This document shows, piece after piece, positions 1 through 6,373 of a stretch of 7,757 nt of DNA. Under the pieces are notes generated by a model, which ran no database searches, had not been told where the DNA came from, and saw only the letters and a list, made by a program, of their open reading frames with translations. Position 1 is the stretch's first letter, and the number at the start of each line of letters is the position of its first letter. The stretch is from Planctomycetota bacterium. Its GTDB lineage: Bacteria > Planctomycetota > Phycisphaerae > Sedimentisphaerales > Anaerobacaceae. A program made the position numbers and the translations under genes. The stretch spans positions 1-7,757 of the forward strand of contig JADFHU010000242.1 in assembly GCA_022567055.1 (NCBI GenBank), read 5' to 3'.

Positions 1-76
1 AGGCGATGTGAGCATCGTCGATGGAGGCCAACGCCGCAGAGGGCCGCTGCAGCCGGCCAAAGCCAGCAGGGTTTTG

Positions 77-88
77 TTAGAGTGCCTA
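77..88. repeat. 12-bp direct repeat, copy A
   Basis: The 12-mer TTAGAGTGCCTA occurs here and again, identically, at 342-353. Copy A contains the stop codon (86-88, minus strand) of the fragment at 86-304. The repeat could be a scar of insertion, deletion or slippage. Its origin is not established. Confidence 0.6.
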
Positions 89-304
89 AGTCACCCACGC
101 CGAATCCTCGACCACCGCCAACCCCTCGCCCCCCTGGAGTCTAATTGTCGTTCCAAAGGGCTCTGATGTCCGCTGCAGCCGCGCCAAGATGCGTTGGGCG
201 CTTTCGTCGCCGGCCATGCGCGGAATGCCGCTCTGCGTGAGCCGCTTGCCATAGATCGACGCTAAGCCCCTCTTGAATTCTCGCCTCAAATACCGCATAC
301 TCAT
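86..304 (-). pseudogene. Possible C-terminal remnant of a CapA-family protein
   Basis: This is a 72-residue minus-strand frame with starts at 304 or 298; an AAAGGG lies six bases before the 298 ATG. It may be a small gene, but I think it is more likely a fragment. Residues around 28-60 (ending ARLQRTSEPFGTTIRLQGGE) resemble, from memory, the C-terminal tail seen in some CapA-type (poly-gamma-glutamate synthesis, metallophosphatase fold) proteins. That tail typically has a pattern like 'ILxRLxxLSxPFGT' followed by a Gly-rich turn. The catalytic domain that should precede it is absent: an in-frame TAG stop lies about eleven codons before the first Met, and the sequence beyond shows no CapA-like frame. 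The first 30 residues (basic, RRxFKRGL) are not recognised. The resemblance is weak and was not checked by search. The alternative is a random open frame in G+C-rich DNA. Confidence 0.3.
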
Positions 305-530
305 CCCTTTGCAGAGGCAGGGCTCTGGCCGACAAAACTATTTAGAGTGCCTATCAAAATGAATCGTAGCACCGAAAACGAGCGTTTCTGCGACTGGCAA
401 GGAAGGCGAAGCAGGCCGTCCGACGACGGTCGATGGAGCCTGACGCCGTCCAGACGCAGAATAAGCCGTTTGAATGCAGAGTCATTTTGTGTAGGTGCTC
501 TTAGTTCCAAGCAGCAAGAATCGGGTGACG
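305..530. other. Region upstream of the rRNA methyltransferase gene, no gene recognised
   Basis: Short open frames exist on both strands (for example plus 347-547 and minus 301-510). Neither has a convincing ribosome binding site, a recognisable motif or a conserved-looking composition. A TTGAAT at 470-475 could be a -35 box for the downstream gene, but no acceptable -10 lies at the right distance, so no promoter is called. Copy B of the 12-bp repeat lies inside. The stretch 1-76 is likewise unassigned. Two plus-strand frames are open from the window edge (to stops at 142-144 and 164-166), and a gene ending there from outside the window cannot be excluded. Confidence 0.4.
342..353. repeat. 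12-bp direct repeat, copy B
   Basis: This is the second perfect copy of TTAGAGTGCCTA, 265 bp from copy A in the same orientation. On the minus strand it lies just upstream of the fragment at 86-304. Flanking bases beyond the 12-mer diverge quickly (TATTTAGAG against TTGTTAGAG on the left). Confidence 0.6.
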
Positions 531-1742
531 ATGGTGGGGTCTTCTAACAACGTGAGCACGCCGCGCAAAGGGCCAAAGGCTGCCAATCAGCGCGTGGATT
601 CACCCTACACCTACCAGCAGACCTCGCGCTACTTTGCCCAAGTGGCCGAGGGATTGGAGACGATGTCCGCTGGGGAGCTGTCTACACTCGGAGCGACCGA
701 TGTCCACATGGGCTACCGCGGCTTTTTCTTCCACGCCGATAGGGCCACGCTCTATCGGATTACGTATCGATCCCGCTTCATCCAGAAGATCGTTGCGCCC
801 CTGAGCTTTTTCGACTGTCACTCCACCAAATACCTCTACCGACGGGCCAAGGAGATCGGCTGGACGGAGTTGCTGCGGCTGGATGAAACCTTCGCCATCG
901 TGTCCAATGTGTCGAATTCAACCATCCGCCACTCCAAGTACGCCGCGCTCTGCGTCAAGGATGCGATTATCGATTCCTTTAAGGAGCAGTTCGGTCGACG
1001 CCCCAATATCGACACCAAGCAGCCCGATGTCTGGCTCAACCTGCACATCACCAAGGACCGCGCCACCATCGGGCTGGAAGTGTCCGGCGGTTCCTTGCAC
1101 AAGCGGGGATACCGGATCGAGACGCACAAGGCCCCCATTCAGGAGACGGTGGCGGCCGCCATCACCGATCTCAGCGAATGGGCGGGCGAGCGTCCTTGGG
1201 TCGATCCCATGTGTGGCTCCGGGACTTTATTGTGCGAAGCCCTCATGCGCTACTGCCAGATCCCGGCCGGTTTCTTACGACGTCACTTTGGCTTTGAGGC
1301 GCTGCCCGATTTTGACGCCCAGATCTGGAACGTGGTGAAGCGCGAGGCGGACGCCGCCCTTCGGCCCCTCCCCGCCGGCCTCATCGCGGGCAGTGACATC
1401 TCGGCGCAGGCCATCGACGCCGCCCGGGTCAATTTGGCACAGTTGCCCTATGGGTCGGAGGTCGACCTCAAACAGATCGACTTCCGAGACATCAAGTCGC
1501 TAGAAAACCGGACCATTGTGGCCAATCCGCCGCACGGCCTGCGGATGCAGAAGCGCGAGGGTCTGGATCTGTTCTGCAAAGACCTGGGCGATTTCCTCAA
1601 ACAGCGCTGTACCGGGTCGACGGCCTATCTCTATTTTGGGGACCGAGACTTGATCAAGCACATCGGCCTCCGCACCACTTGGAAGCGCCCCCTGGCCAGC
1701 GGCGGTGTGGATGGGCGTCTCGTCAAACTGGAGCTGTATTAG
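531..1742 (+). CDS. THUMP-domain class I SAM-dependent RNA methyltransferase (RlmL/YpsC-like)
   Basis: This is probably a cytoplasmic 23S rRNA base methyltransferase. In this family RlmL makes m2G2445 using S-adenosylmethionine. Numbered from the ATG at 531 (403 aa), residues about 1-30 are a variable polar tail. Residues about 33-185 match the ferredoxin-like plus THUMP region (FAQVAEGLETMSAGEL, then SNSTIRHSKYA and the strand LNLHITKDRATIGLEVSG). A Rossmann methyltransferase domain follows, with SAM-binding motif DPMCGSGT at 225-232, an acidic residue at D289 (GSDISAQAI) and the catalytic loop NPPHG at 332-336. The family usually has NPPYG, so His replaces the aromatic residue. Length fits the approximately 385-aa YpsC group, not the double-domain 702-aa E. 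coli RlmL/K. The frame also opens at GTG 495 and GTG 525. None of the starts has a good Shine-Dalgarno sequence, and 531 is the only ATG near the conserved part. The next gene follows after 9 nt, so the two are likely cotranscribed. The exact target base cannot be told from sequence. Confidence 0.88.
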   Translation: MVGSSNNVSTPRKGPKAANQRVDSPYTYQQTSRYFAQVAEGLETMSAGELSTLGATDVHMGYRGFFFHADRATLYRITYRSRFIQKIVAPLSFFDCHSTKYLYRRAKEIGWTELLRLDETFAIVSNVSNSTIRHSKYAALCVKDAIIDSFKEQFGRRPNIDTKQPDVWLNLHITKDRATIGLEVSGGSLHKRGYRIETHKAPIQETVAAAITDLSEWAGERPWVDPMCGSGTLLCEALMRYCQIPAGFLRRHFGFEALPDFDAQIWNVVKREADAALRPLPAGLIAGSDISAQAIDAARVNLAQLPYGSEVDLKQIDFRDIKSLENRTIVANPPHGLRMQKREGLDLFCKDLGDFLKQRCTGSTAYLYFGDRDLIKHIGLRTTWKRPLASGGVDGRLVKLELY

Positions 1743-1751
1743 GGACTGCCC

Positions 1752-2642
1752 ATGTACTCTGCGACACACTACACAGGAAAACCGAAGATCCTGCTTCCCT
1801 CAGACTGGCGCATCCTCCTGACCGGCATGACCTCCATTCACGGATGGCCGATCTACCAGACGCTCCAGCAGCATCTACCCCAGCCACGCCTCCATGCCGT
1901 GTGTCCACCCAAGACAACCCTCTCTTTCACTGAGGGCGTATCGGCTCTGACCATCACCGACGAGACCTCACTCGAGCATCTTCGAGACAACTTCAAGCCG
2001 ACGCACATTGTCCACTGTGCCGGAGTCTGTGACCTCAACGTGTGTGAAGCGCGTCCGGCCTGGGCCCATGACCTCAACGTCAATGGCGCCAAGATCGTGC
2101 GTCGCGTATTCGGAGACCGTCCCATCCTCTATCTCAGTACGGACCTCGTCTTTTCCGGCAACAATCCCCCTGAGGGCGGCTACCGCGAAGATCATCCCCC
2201 CTGCCCGGTGAGTGTCGCGGGCGAGACCTTTCGCCTGGCCGAAGAGGAGATTGGCAAATGCCGACGGCACTGTATCCTCCGTGTGAGTCTGCCGCTGGGA
2301 GATTCGATGGTCGGCCACAAAGGGGCGATCGACTGGATGGAGACCCGTTTCAAAAAGGGCCTCCCCGTCACGCTCTTTCACGATGAGTATCGCAGTTGCG
2401 TGCACTGCGCGGCCATTGGGGACATGGTGCCCCTGCTGCTGGTGAAGAACGCCACGGGCCTCTTCCACTTTGGGGGCGACAAGCGCTGGAGCCTCTATGA
2501 GATCGGCCAGTACGTGCTGGGCAAGGGCAATTATCGACCTGACCTGCTCAAGGGCATGCTACGCCACGAAGAAATAGACGGACCTCCGCGGATCGGGGAT
2601 GTCTCTCTCAACTCGAAGCGCCTCAAGCGTTTTCTCCAATGA
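1752..2642 (+). CDS. RmlD-like extended SDR family protein, catalytic Tyr/Lys missing
   Basis: A 296-aa protein of the RmlD_sub_bind/extended SDR type, whose usual members reduce dTDP-4-dehydro-rhamnose or act on related nucleotide sugars with NAD(P)H. The N-terminal nucleotide-binding turn is TGMTSIHG (24-31), with Ser at the middle Gly of TGxxGxxG. Family landmarks follow: HIVHCAG (85-91), the helix CEARPAWAHDLNVNG (98-112), the STD strand (129-131), EYRSCVHCAAIGD (212-224), GLFHFGG (236-242) and an RmlD-like end, DVSLNSKRLKRFL (283-295). In the active-site helix RmlD has VYGETK; this protein reads VAGETF (155-160), so Tyr becomes Ala156 and Lys becomes Phe160. Classical SDR proton transfer is therefore unlikely, and a binding, regulatory or altered-chemistry role is inferred. 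The start is set by AGGGA at 1741-1745, overlapping the stop of the previous gene, six bases before the ATG. The family call is strong; the substrate is unknown. Confidence 0.85.
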   Translation: MYSATHYTGKPKILLPSDWRILLTGMTSIHGWPIYQTLQQHLPQPRLHAVCPPKTTLSFTEGVSALTITDETSLEHLRDNFKPTHIVHCAGVCDLNVCEARPAWAHDLNVNGAKIVRRVFGDRPILYLSTDLVFSGNNPPEGGYREDHPPCPVSVAGETFRLAEEEIGKCRRHCILRVSLPLGDSMVGHKGAIDWMETRFKKGLPVTLFHDEYRSCVHCAAIGDMVPLLLVKNATGLFHFGGDKRWSLYEIGQYVLGKGNYRPDLLKGMLRHEEIDGPPRIGDVSLNSKRLKRFLQ

Positions 2643-2644
2643 GC

Positions 2645-2686
2645 GGGCACGAGGCCTAGCCCCGAGCGATCGCATCTTACGTGCCC
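2645..2686 (+). other. Stem-loop after the two-gene operon
   Basis: GGGCACG (2645-2651) can pair with CGTGCCC (2680-2686), seven perfect pairs. The loop between them contains a smaller GGC-CTA-GCC hairpin. It begins just after the stop of the SDR gene, so it could stabilise or end the transcript. No T-run follows, so it does not qualify as a standard intrinsic terminator. Confidence 0.35.
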
Positions 2687-2703
2687 TGAAGTGAAACTGA
2701 AGA

Positions 2704-2747
2704 CCGGCTACCGGCTACTGACCGATTACTGATCACTGACTACCGCC
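2704..2747. repeat. Degenerate 7-bp tandem repeat
   Basis: CCGGCTA is perfectly duplicated at 2704-2717 and is followed by related units CTGACCG, CTGATCA, CTGACTA and CCGCCCTA, separated once by ATTA. This gives an approximately 7-bp rhythm over some 44 bp. It lies between the SDR operon and the acs promoter. No coding frame uses it. Confidence 0.5.
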
Positions 2748-2769
2748 CTATCCAAGGACGCTTTTTTTA

Positions 2770-2798
2770 TTGACGCGTTTTTTCCACGTCGATAGCAT
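2770..2798 (+). promoter_or_regulatory. Sigma70-type promoter for acs
   Basis: TTGACG (2770-2775, 5/6 to consensus) is separated by exactly 17 nt from TAGCAT (2793-2798, 4/6). Transcription would start near 2805, giving an approximately 79-nt leader before the acs ATG. The area is locally T-rich (T-runs at 2762-2768 and 2778-2783) in an otherwise G+C-rich window, as expected for a promoter. Confidence 0.5.
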
Positions 2799-2883
2799 TT
2801 GAACCTTTGGATCGCCTGCGGCGGAAGGGCTCGTAAACTCTTCTGGCCCAAGAGAATACGCCATTCACAAAAAGGAGCAGATC

Positions 2884-4869
2884 ATGGCCCCAGAGAAGGC
2901 AATTGATTCGTTCATGACCGAAGATCGAACCTTCCCTCCCCCCGCCGACATTCAAGCCAAAGCCCACATCAACAGCGAAGAGCAGTACCGAACGATGTGG
3001 GAAGCCCCACTTCAAGACCCCCACAAATTCTGGCTGCAACAGGCGAAACGCCTGACCTGGTTCAAGGAGCCCCGTCAGTCGCTCGAGTATACTTGGGACA
3101 CCCAAGCCCGTAAGATCGAACACACCTGGTTTGCCGATGGTGAACTCAACGTCTCCACCAACTGTCTGGACCGCCACCTCGGCACGCCGACCGCCGACAA
3201 GATCGCCATCATTTGGCAAGGTGACGCCGACACAGATGTGAAAGAATTCACCTATCGCCAGTTGCATCGGGAGGTGTGCAAATTCGCGAACGTCCTCAAG
3301 AACCGGGGGCTCCGCAAGGGGGATCGCGTCGCCATCTACATGGGCATGGTTCCCGAGCTGACCATCGCCATGCTGGCCTGTACCCGGATTGGCGTGATTC
3401 ATTCGATCATCTTTGGGGGCTTCAGCGCCGAGGCCATCTCGGATCGCGTCAACGACTCCGACTGCAAGATGGTGATCACCTGCAACGCCTCGCGCCGGGG
3501 CGCCAAGTCGATCCAGTTAAAGAGCATCGTCGACAAGGCCTTGACCAAGTGCCCCACCGTTGAGACCTGTGTGGTGGTCAAGGTCACCGATGACGAATGT
3601 CCCATGGAAGGCGGACGGGATCTCTGGTATGCCGCCGAAATGGCCAATGCCTCGGAGCGGTGCGAGCCGGAACATATGGCGGCCGAGGATCCGCTCTTTA
3701 TCCTCTACACCTCCGGTTCCACCGGCAAGCCCAAGGGCGTCGTCCATACCACCGGCGGTTATCTCCTGCATGTCAGTTTGACGCATGAGATCGTCTTTGA
3801 CGTCCACGAAGATGATGTGTACTGGTGCACGGCGGACATCGGTTGGGTCACCGGTCACAGCTATATCGTCTACGGCCCGCTGGCCAACGGGGCCACCTCG
3901 CTGATGTTCGAGGGCGTGCCCACCTATCCGGACGCCGGCCGGTTTTGGCAGATCTGCGACAAGTTTGCCGTCACCCTCTTCTACACCGCCCCGACGGCGA
4001 TTCGGGCCCTCATGCGGCTGGGCGACCAGTGGCCGACACAGTACAAGCTCGACACCCTCCGTATCCTCGGCACCGTGGGTGAGCCCATCAACCCGGAGGC
4101 CTGGATGTGGTACTCGGAAAAGGTCGGCCGCGGCAAGTGCCCCATCGTCGACACCTGGTGGCAGACCGAGACAGGCGGCATCATGATTGCCCCCATGCCG
4201 GGTGCCCACACGCTCAAACCGGGCAGCGCCAACAAACCCTTCTTTGGGGTCGACGCCCGCATCCTCCGGGACGACAGGACGCAATGCGATGTCGATGAAG
4301 GCGGCAAACTCTGCCTCATGAAGCCCTGGCCCGGCATGATGCGGACCATGTGGGGTGATCACGACCGGTTCATCGACACCTACTTCACGATGTACGATGA
4401 CGTCTATTTTACCGGTGACGGTTGTCGCAAGGACAAAGACGGTGACTTCTGGCTCATGGGCCGCATCGACGACGTGGTCAATGTCTCCGGCCACCGCATC
4501 GGTACCGCCGAGGTCGAAAGCGCCCTCGTGGGTCATCACCAAGTGGCCGAGGCCGCGGTCTGCCCCATCCCCCACGAGATCAAGGGACAGGGACTCTATG
4601 CCTATGTCACCTTGATCGAAGGGGTCACGGAGACGGAGGCACTCAAGCAGGAACTGGTCAAACACGTGCGAACGGAGATTGGTCCCATCGCCACGCCCGA
4701 AGCCATCCAGTTCGCCGCAGCCCTGCCCAAGACCCGCTCCGGGAAGATCATGCGCCGCATCCTGCGGAAGATCGCCGAAAACGACACCAGCAACCTGGGG
4801 GACATCTCGACGCTGGCGGACCCCAGCGTCGTGGAGAAACTGATCCAAGGGAGAGAGGCAAACGCCTGA
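2884..4869 (+). CDS. acs: Acetyl-CoA synthetase (AMP-forming)
   Basis: It activates acetate to acetyl-CoA in the cytoplasm by way of acetyl-AMP (ATP + acetate + CoA). The protein is 661 aa, against about 650 for the family, and looks intact. The N-terminal Acs cap includes MWEAPLQDPHKFW (near 39-51). The AMP-forming core has the phosphate-binding loop YTSGSTGKPKG (275-285), GWVTGHSYIVYGPL, LGTVGEPINPEAW, and DTWWQTETGG (423-432), whose second Trp is the residue that restricts the pocket to acetate in this family. The C-terminal lid carries TGDGCRKDKDGDFWLMGRID, VSGHRIGTAEVES and the A10 motif PKTRSGKIMRR, with the catalytic Lys at 621. In characterised Acs enzymes this Lys is acetylated to switch the enzyme off. 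The start is supported by AGGAG (2873-2877), six bases before the ATG. It is probably monocistronic from the promoter at 2770-2798. A convergent AcuC-type deacetylase gene follows, which fits control by reversible acetylation. Confidence 0.98.
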   Translation: MAPEKAIDSFMTEDRTFPPPADIQAKAHINSEEQYRTMWEAPLQDPHKFWLQQAKRLTWFKEPRQSLEYTWDTQARKIEHTWFADGELNVSTNCLDRHLGTPTADKIAIIWQGDADTDVKEFTYRQLHREVCKFANVLKNRGLRKGDRVAIYMGMVPELTIAMLACTRIGVIHSIIFGGFSAEAISDRVNDSDCKMVITCNASRRGAKSIQLKSIVDKALTKCPTVETCVVVKVTDDECPMEGGRDLWYAAEMANASERCEPEHMAAEDPLFILYTSGSTGKPKGVVHTTGGYLLHVSLTHEIVFDVHEDDVYWCTADIGWVTGHSYIVYGPLANGATSLMFEGVPTYPDAGRFWQICDKFAVTLFYTAPTAIRALMRLGDQWPTQYKLDTLRILGTVGEPINPEAWMWYSEKVGRGKCPIVDTWWQTETGGIMIAPMPGAHTLKPGSANKPFFGVDARILRDDRTQCDVDEGGKLCLMKPWPGMMRTMWGDHDRFIDTYFTMYDDVYFTGDGCRKDKDGDFWLMGRIDDVVNVSGHRIGTAEVESALVGHHQVAEAAVCPIPHEIKGQGLYAYVTLIEGVTETEALKQELVKHVRTEIGPIATPEAIQFAAALPKTRSGKIMRRILRKIAENDTSNLGDISTLADPSVVEKLIQGREANA

Positions 4870-4932
4870 GGGCGTCAACGCGAGTCATTGGCTCTGAAAT
4901 TGGCTACCTCTGCTCGGGATCGAGTGAATTTG

Positions 4933-4967
4933 AAATTGTAAATTGAGAACTGCAAATTGAAAACTGG
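4933..4967. repeat. A+T-rich imperfect tandem repeat between acs and acuC
   Basis: AAATTGAGAACTGC (4940-4953) is followed directly by AAATTGAAAACTGG (4954-4967), a 14-bp unit with two mismatches, and preceded by a partial copy (AAATTG at 4933-4938). It sits in the 129-bp gap between convergent genes. No intrinsic terminator hairpin with a T-run was found in this gap, so how the two transcripts end is not visible. Confidence 0.55.
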
Positions 4968-4998
4968 CGGTGCCCCAACAGTTTAAAATTCCACTTAG

Positions 4999-6105
4999 TC
5001 ACGATAGGCCGTGATAGGGGAAGACCTTCTCCTTGACCTGCTCCACCGTTTGGCTGACGGTCCGCGAGACAGTCTCGCGTTGAAGATCGGGGATCTCGAC
5101 CTCCTCGTCGAGGAGCGCCTCCCAAGGGACGGGTCCTGCCGCTTCGTCCGCAGTGCCGCATAGCACCCGCCAGCCCAAGGCCCAGGCCCGCACCGTATTC
5201 TCCATTTGGTAGCCACCACCACCGGTCATGAGAATGGGCTTGCCGAAGCCGAGAAGCTGCGTGATCACCTCGACATAGGTGTTGTTCGTTAGCTGCAGAT
5301 GGGCGAGGGGGTCCCCTGCCAGGGCATCGGCGCCGAATTCGAGCACGAAGACATCGGGGCCATAGGCCTTGATCAGGGGCAGGACCAGCGCCTCGAAGGC
5401 ATTCTGATAGCCCATATCGTAGGTCCCGATGGGCAGAGGGACGTTCACGCAGTATCCCTCCCCCGCGCCTTTGCCGATTTCATGTACGAATCCCGTCCCG
5501 GGAAAGAGGACGCGAGGATCTTCGTGCAGGGAGATCGTCATCACATCGGCCCGCCCGTAGAACGCATTGGCCACCCCATCCCCGTGGTGCACATCAATAT
5601 CCAGATAAACGACTCTCTTGCCGGCATCCGCCAGAGTCAAACAGGCGATCGCCACATCGTTGATGTAACAGAATCCGGAGGCCTGTTCCCGCCCCGCGTG
5701 ATGGAATCCACCGGAGGGATTGAATGCCACATCGACCTCCCCGGCAAGAAGCCTCCGTGCCGCAAACAGCGTCATCCCGGTCGCGAACACCGCATGGTCG
5801 AAGACGCCTTCGAACATGGGGCAGTCCGAGGATCCAAGGCCCATGCCCATGGCCTCGCTCTGCCAAACTCCCTCCGCAGAACTCTTAAAGGCGTGCAGAT
5901 AACGGGCCGAATGCACTTTCTTAAGGTCCATGCGGGCTGCCGGTTCGGCGGCTTCCACCTGGATCCCTGGGCCACTCAACCACCCCCGGGACTCGGCCAA
6001 TTCGCGCGTGCGTCTGGCCCGTTTGGTGTTAAAGGGGTGATCCTCGGGATAGGGCAAGGACTCCAGTTCCGGACTGTACATGAATAGGGCGTTTCGATCG
6101 ACCAT
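4999..6105 (-). CDS. acuC: AcuC-type zinc-dependent protein deacetylase (histone deacetylase family)
   Basis: A 368-aa class I-like HDAC-fold hydrolase. In Bacillus, AcuC removes acetyl from the active-site Lys of acetyl-CoA synthetase. The N-terminus (MYSPELESLPYPEDHPFNTKR, about 9-29) and DPLAHLQLT (265-273) are typical of AcuC. Catalytic residues are all present: the HH pair at 135-136 (GGFHHAG), zinc ligands D171 and H173 in DIDVHHGDG plus D265 in GADALAGDP, and the transition-state Tyr299 in GGGGYQ. The glycine-rich LFPGTG loop is at 200-205. The frame stays open to 6507, but the first conserved residues begin just after the ATG at 6105, and the upstream part overlaps promoters and the neighbouring protease gene. 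No Shine-Dalgarno precedes 6105; a TATAAT box six bases upstream suggests a leaderless mRNA. It converges on acs, its likely target. Other acetyl-lysine or small acetyl-amide substrates are possible; the symbol is given by family resemblance. Confidence 0.92.
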   Translation of the reverse strand: MVDRNALFMYSPELESLPYPEDHPFNTKRARRTRELAESRGWLSGPGIQVEAAEPAARMDLKKVHSARYLHAFKSSAEGVWQSEAMGMGLGSSDCPMFEGVFDHAVFATGMTLFAARRLLAGEVDVAFNPSGGFHHAGREQASGFCYINDVAIACLTLADAGKRVVYLDIDVHHGDGVANAFYGRADVMTISLHEDPRVLFPGTGFVHEIGKGAGEGYCVNVPLPIGTYDMGYQNAFEALVLPLIKAYGPDVFVLEFGADALAGDPLAHLQLTNNTYVEVITQLLGFGKPILMTGGGGYQMENTVRAWALGWRVLCGTADEAAGPVPWEALLDEEVEIPDLQRETVSRTVSQTVEQVKEKVFPYHGLS

Positions 6106-6111
6106 CGTCAG

Positions 6112-6139
6112 ATTATAGACAGCCCAACAGGAATAGCAA
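6112..6139 (-). promoter_or_regulatory. Promoter of acuC, probably giving a leaderless transcript
   Basis: On the minus strand, TTGCTA (6139-6134, 4/6) is 16 nt from a perfect TATAAT (6117-6112). Six bases separate the -10 box from the ATG at 6105, so the usual start point seven bases downstream of the -10 falls on the A of the ATG. The absence of any Shine-Dalgarno sequence agrees with this. Confidence 0.55.
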
Positions 6140-6211
6140 CATGACGCAGGGTCGGGACATCCCATCCGGGCACCCCTCCCCCCACTGGGTTCTCCCTGTT
6201 GGCAATAACGC

Positions 6212-6240
6212 TTGAACCCGCGAGGCCTGGGTCCTATGAT
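6212..6240 (+). promoter_or_regulatory. Promoter of the M48 protease gene
   Basis: TTGAAC (6212-6217, 4/6) and TATGAT (6235-6240, 5/6) are separated by exactly 17 nt. The expected start near 6247 leaves a leader of about 127 nt before the ATG at 6374. It diverges from the acuC promoter; about 72 bp lie between the two -35 boxes, enough for a shared regulator site, but no clear operator palindrome was seen. Confidence 0.5.
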
Positions 6241-6373
6241 TGTCCGCAGTCGTCCGGTAGAAAGCCAATCAATGGAAGAAGCCTCCATCCAACCCAGCGT
6301 GATAGAACCTCTGGGACCCGCTGTAGAGCGTGTCAAGACCCTGCTCTTTCGCCCCTTTGAAAAGGATGAACCC

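Noticed and set aside
470..498. TTGAAT as a -35 box for the methyltransferase operon
   Set aside because: At 17 nt spacing the -10 position reads AGGTGC, which does not resemble a -10 box.
347..547. A 66-codon plus-strand frame upstream of the methyltransferase
   Set aside because: No recognisable motif, no ribosome binding site, and it overlaps the start of a solid gene in another frame.
3517..4878. A 453-codon minus-strand open frame opposite acs
   Set aside because: It is an antisense shadow of acs caused by high G+C codon bias; the acs frame carries every conserved motif and has the ribosome binding site.
5299..6087. A 262-codon plus-strand open frame opposite acuC
   Set aside because: It is an antisense shadow of a gene whose catalytic motifs are complete; no motif or start signal supports it.
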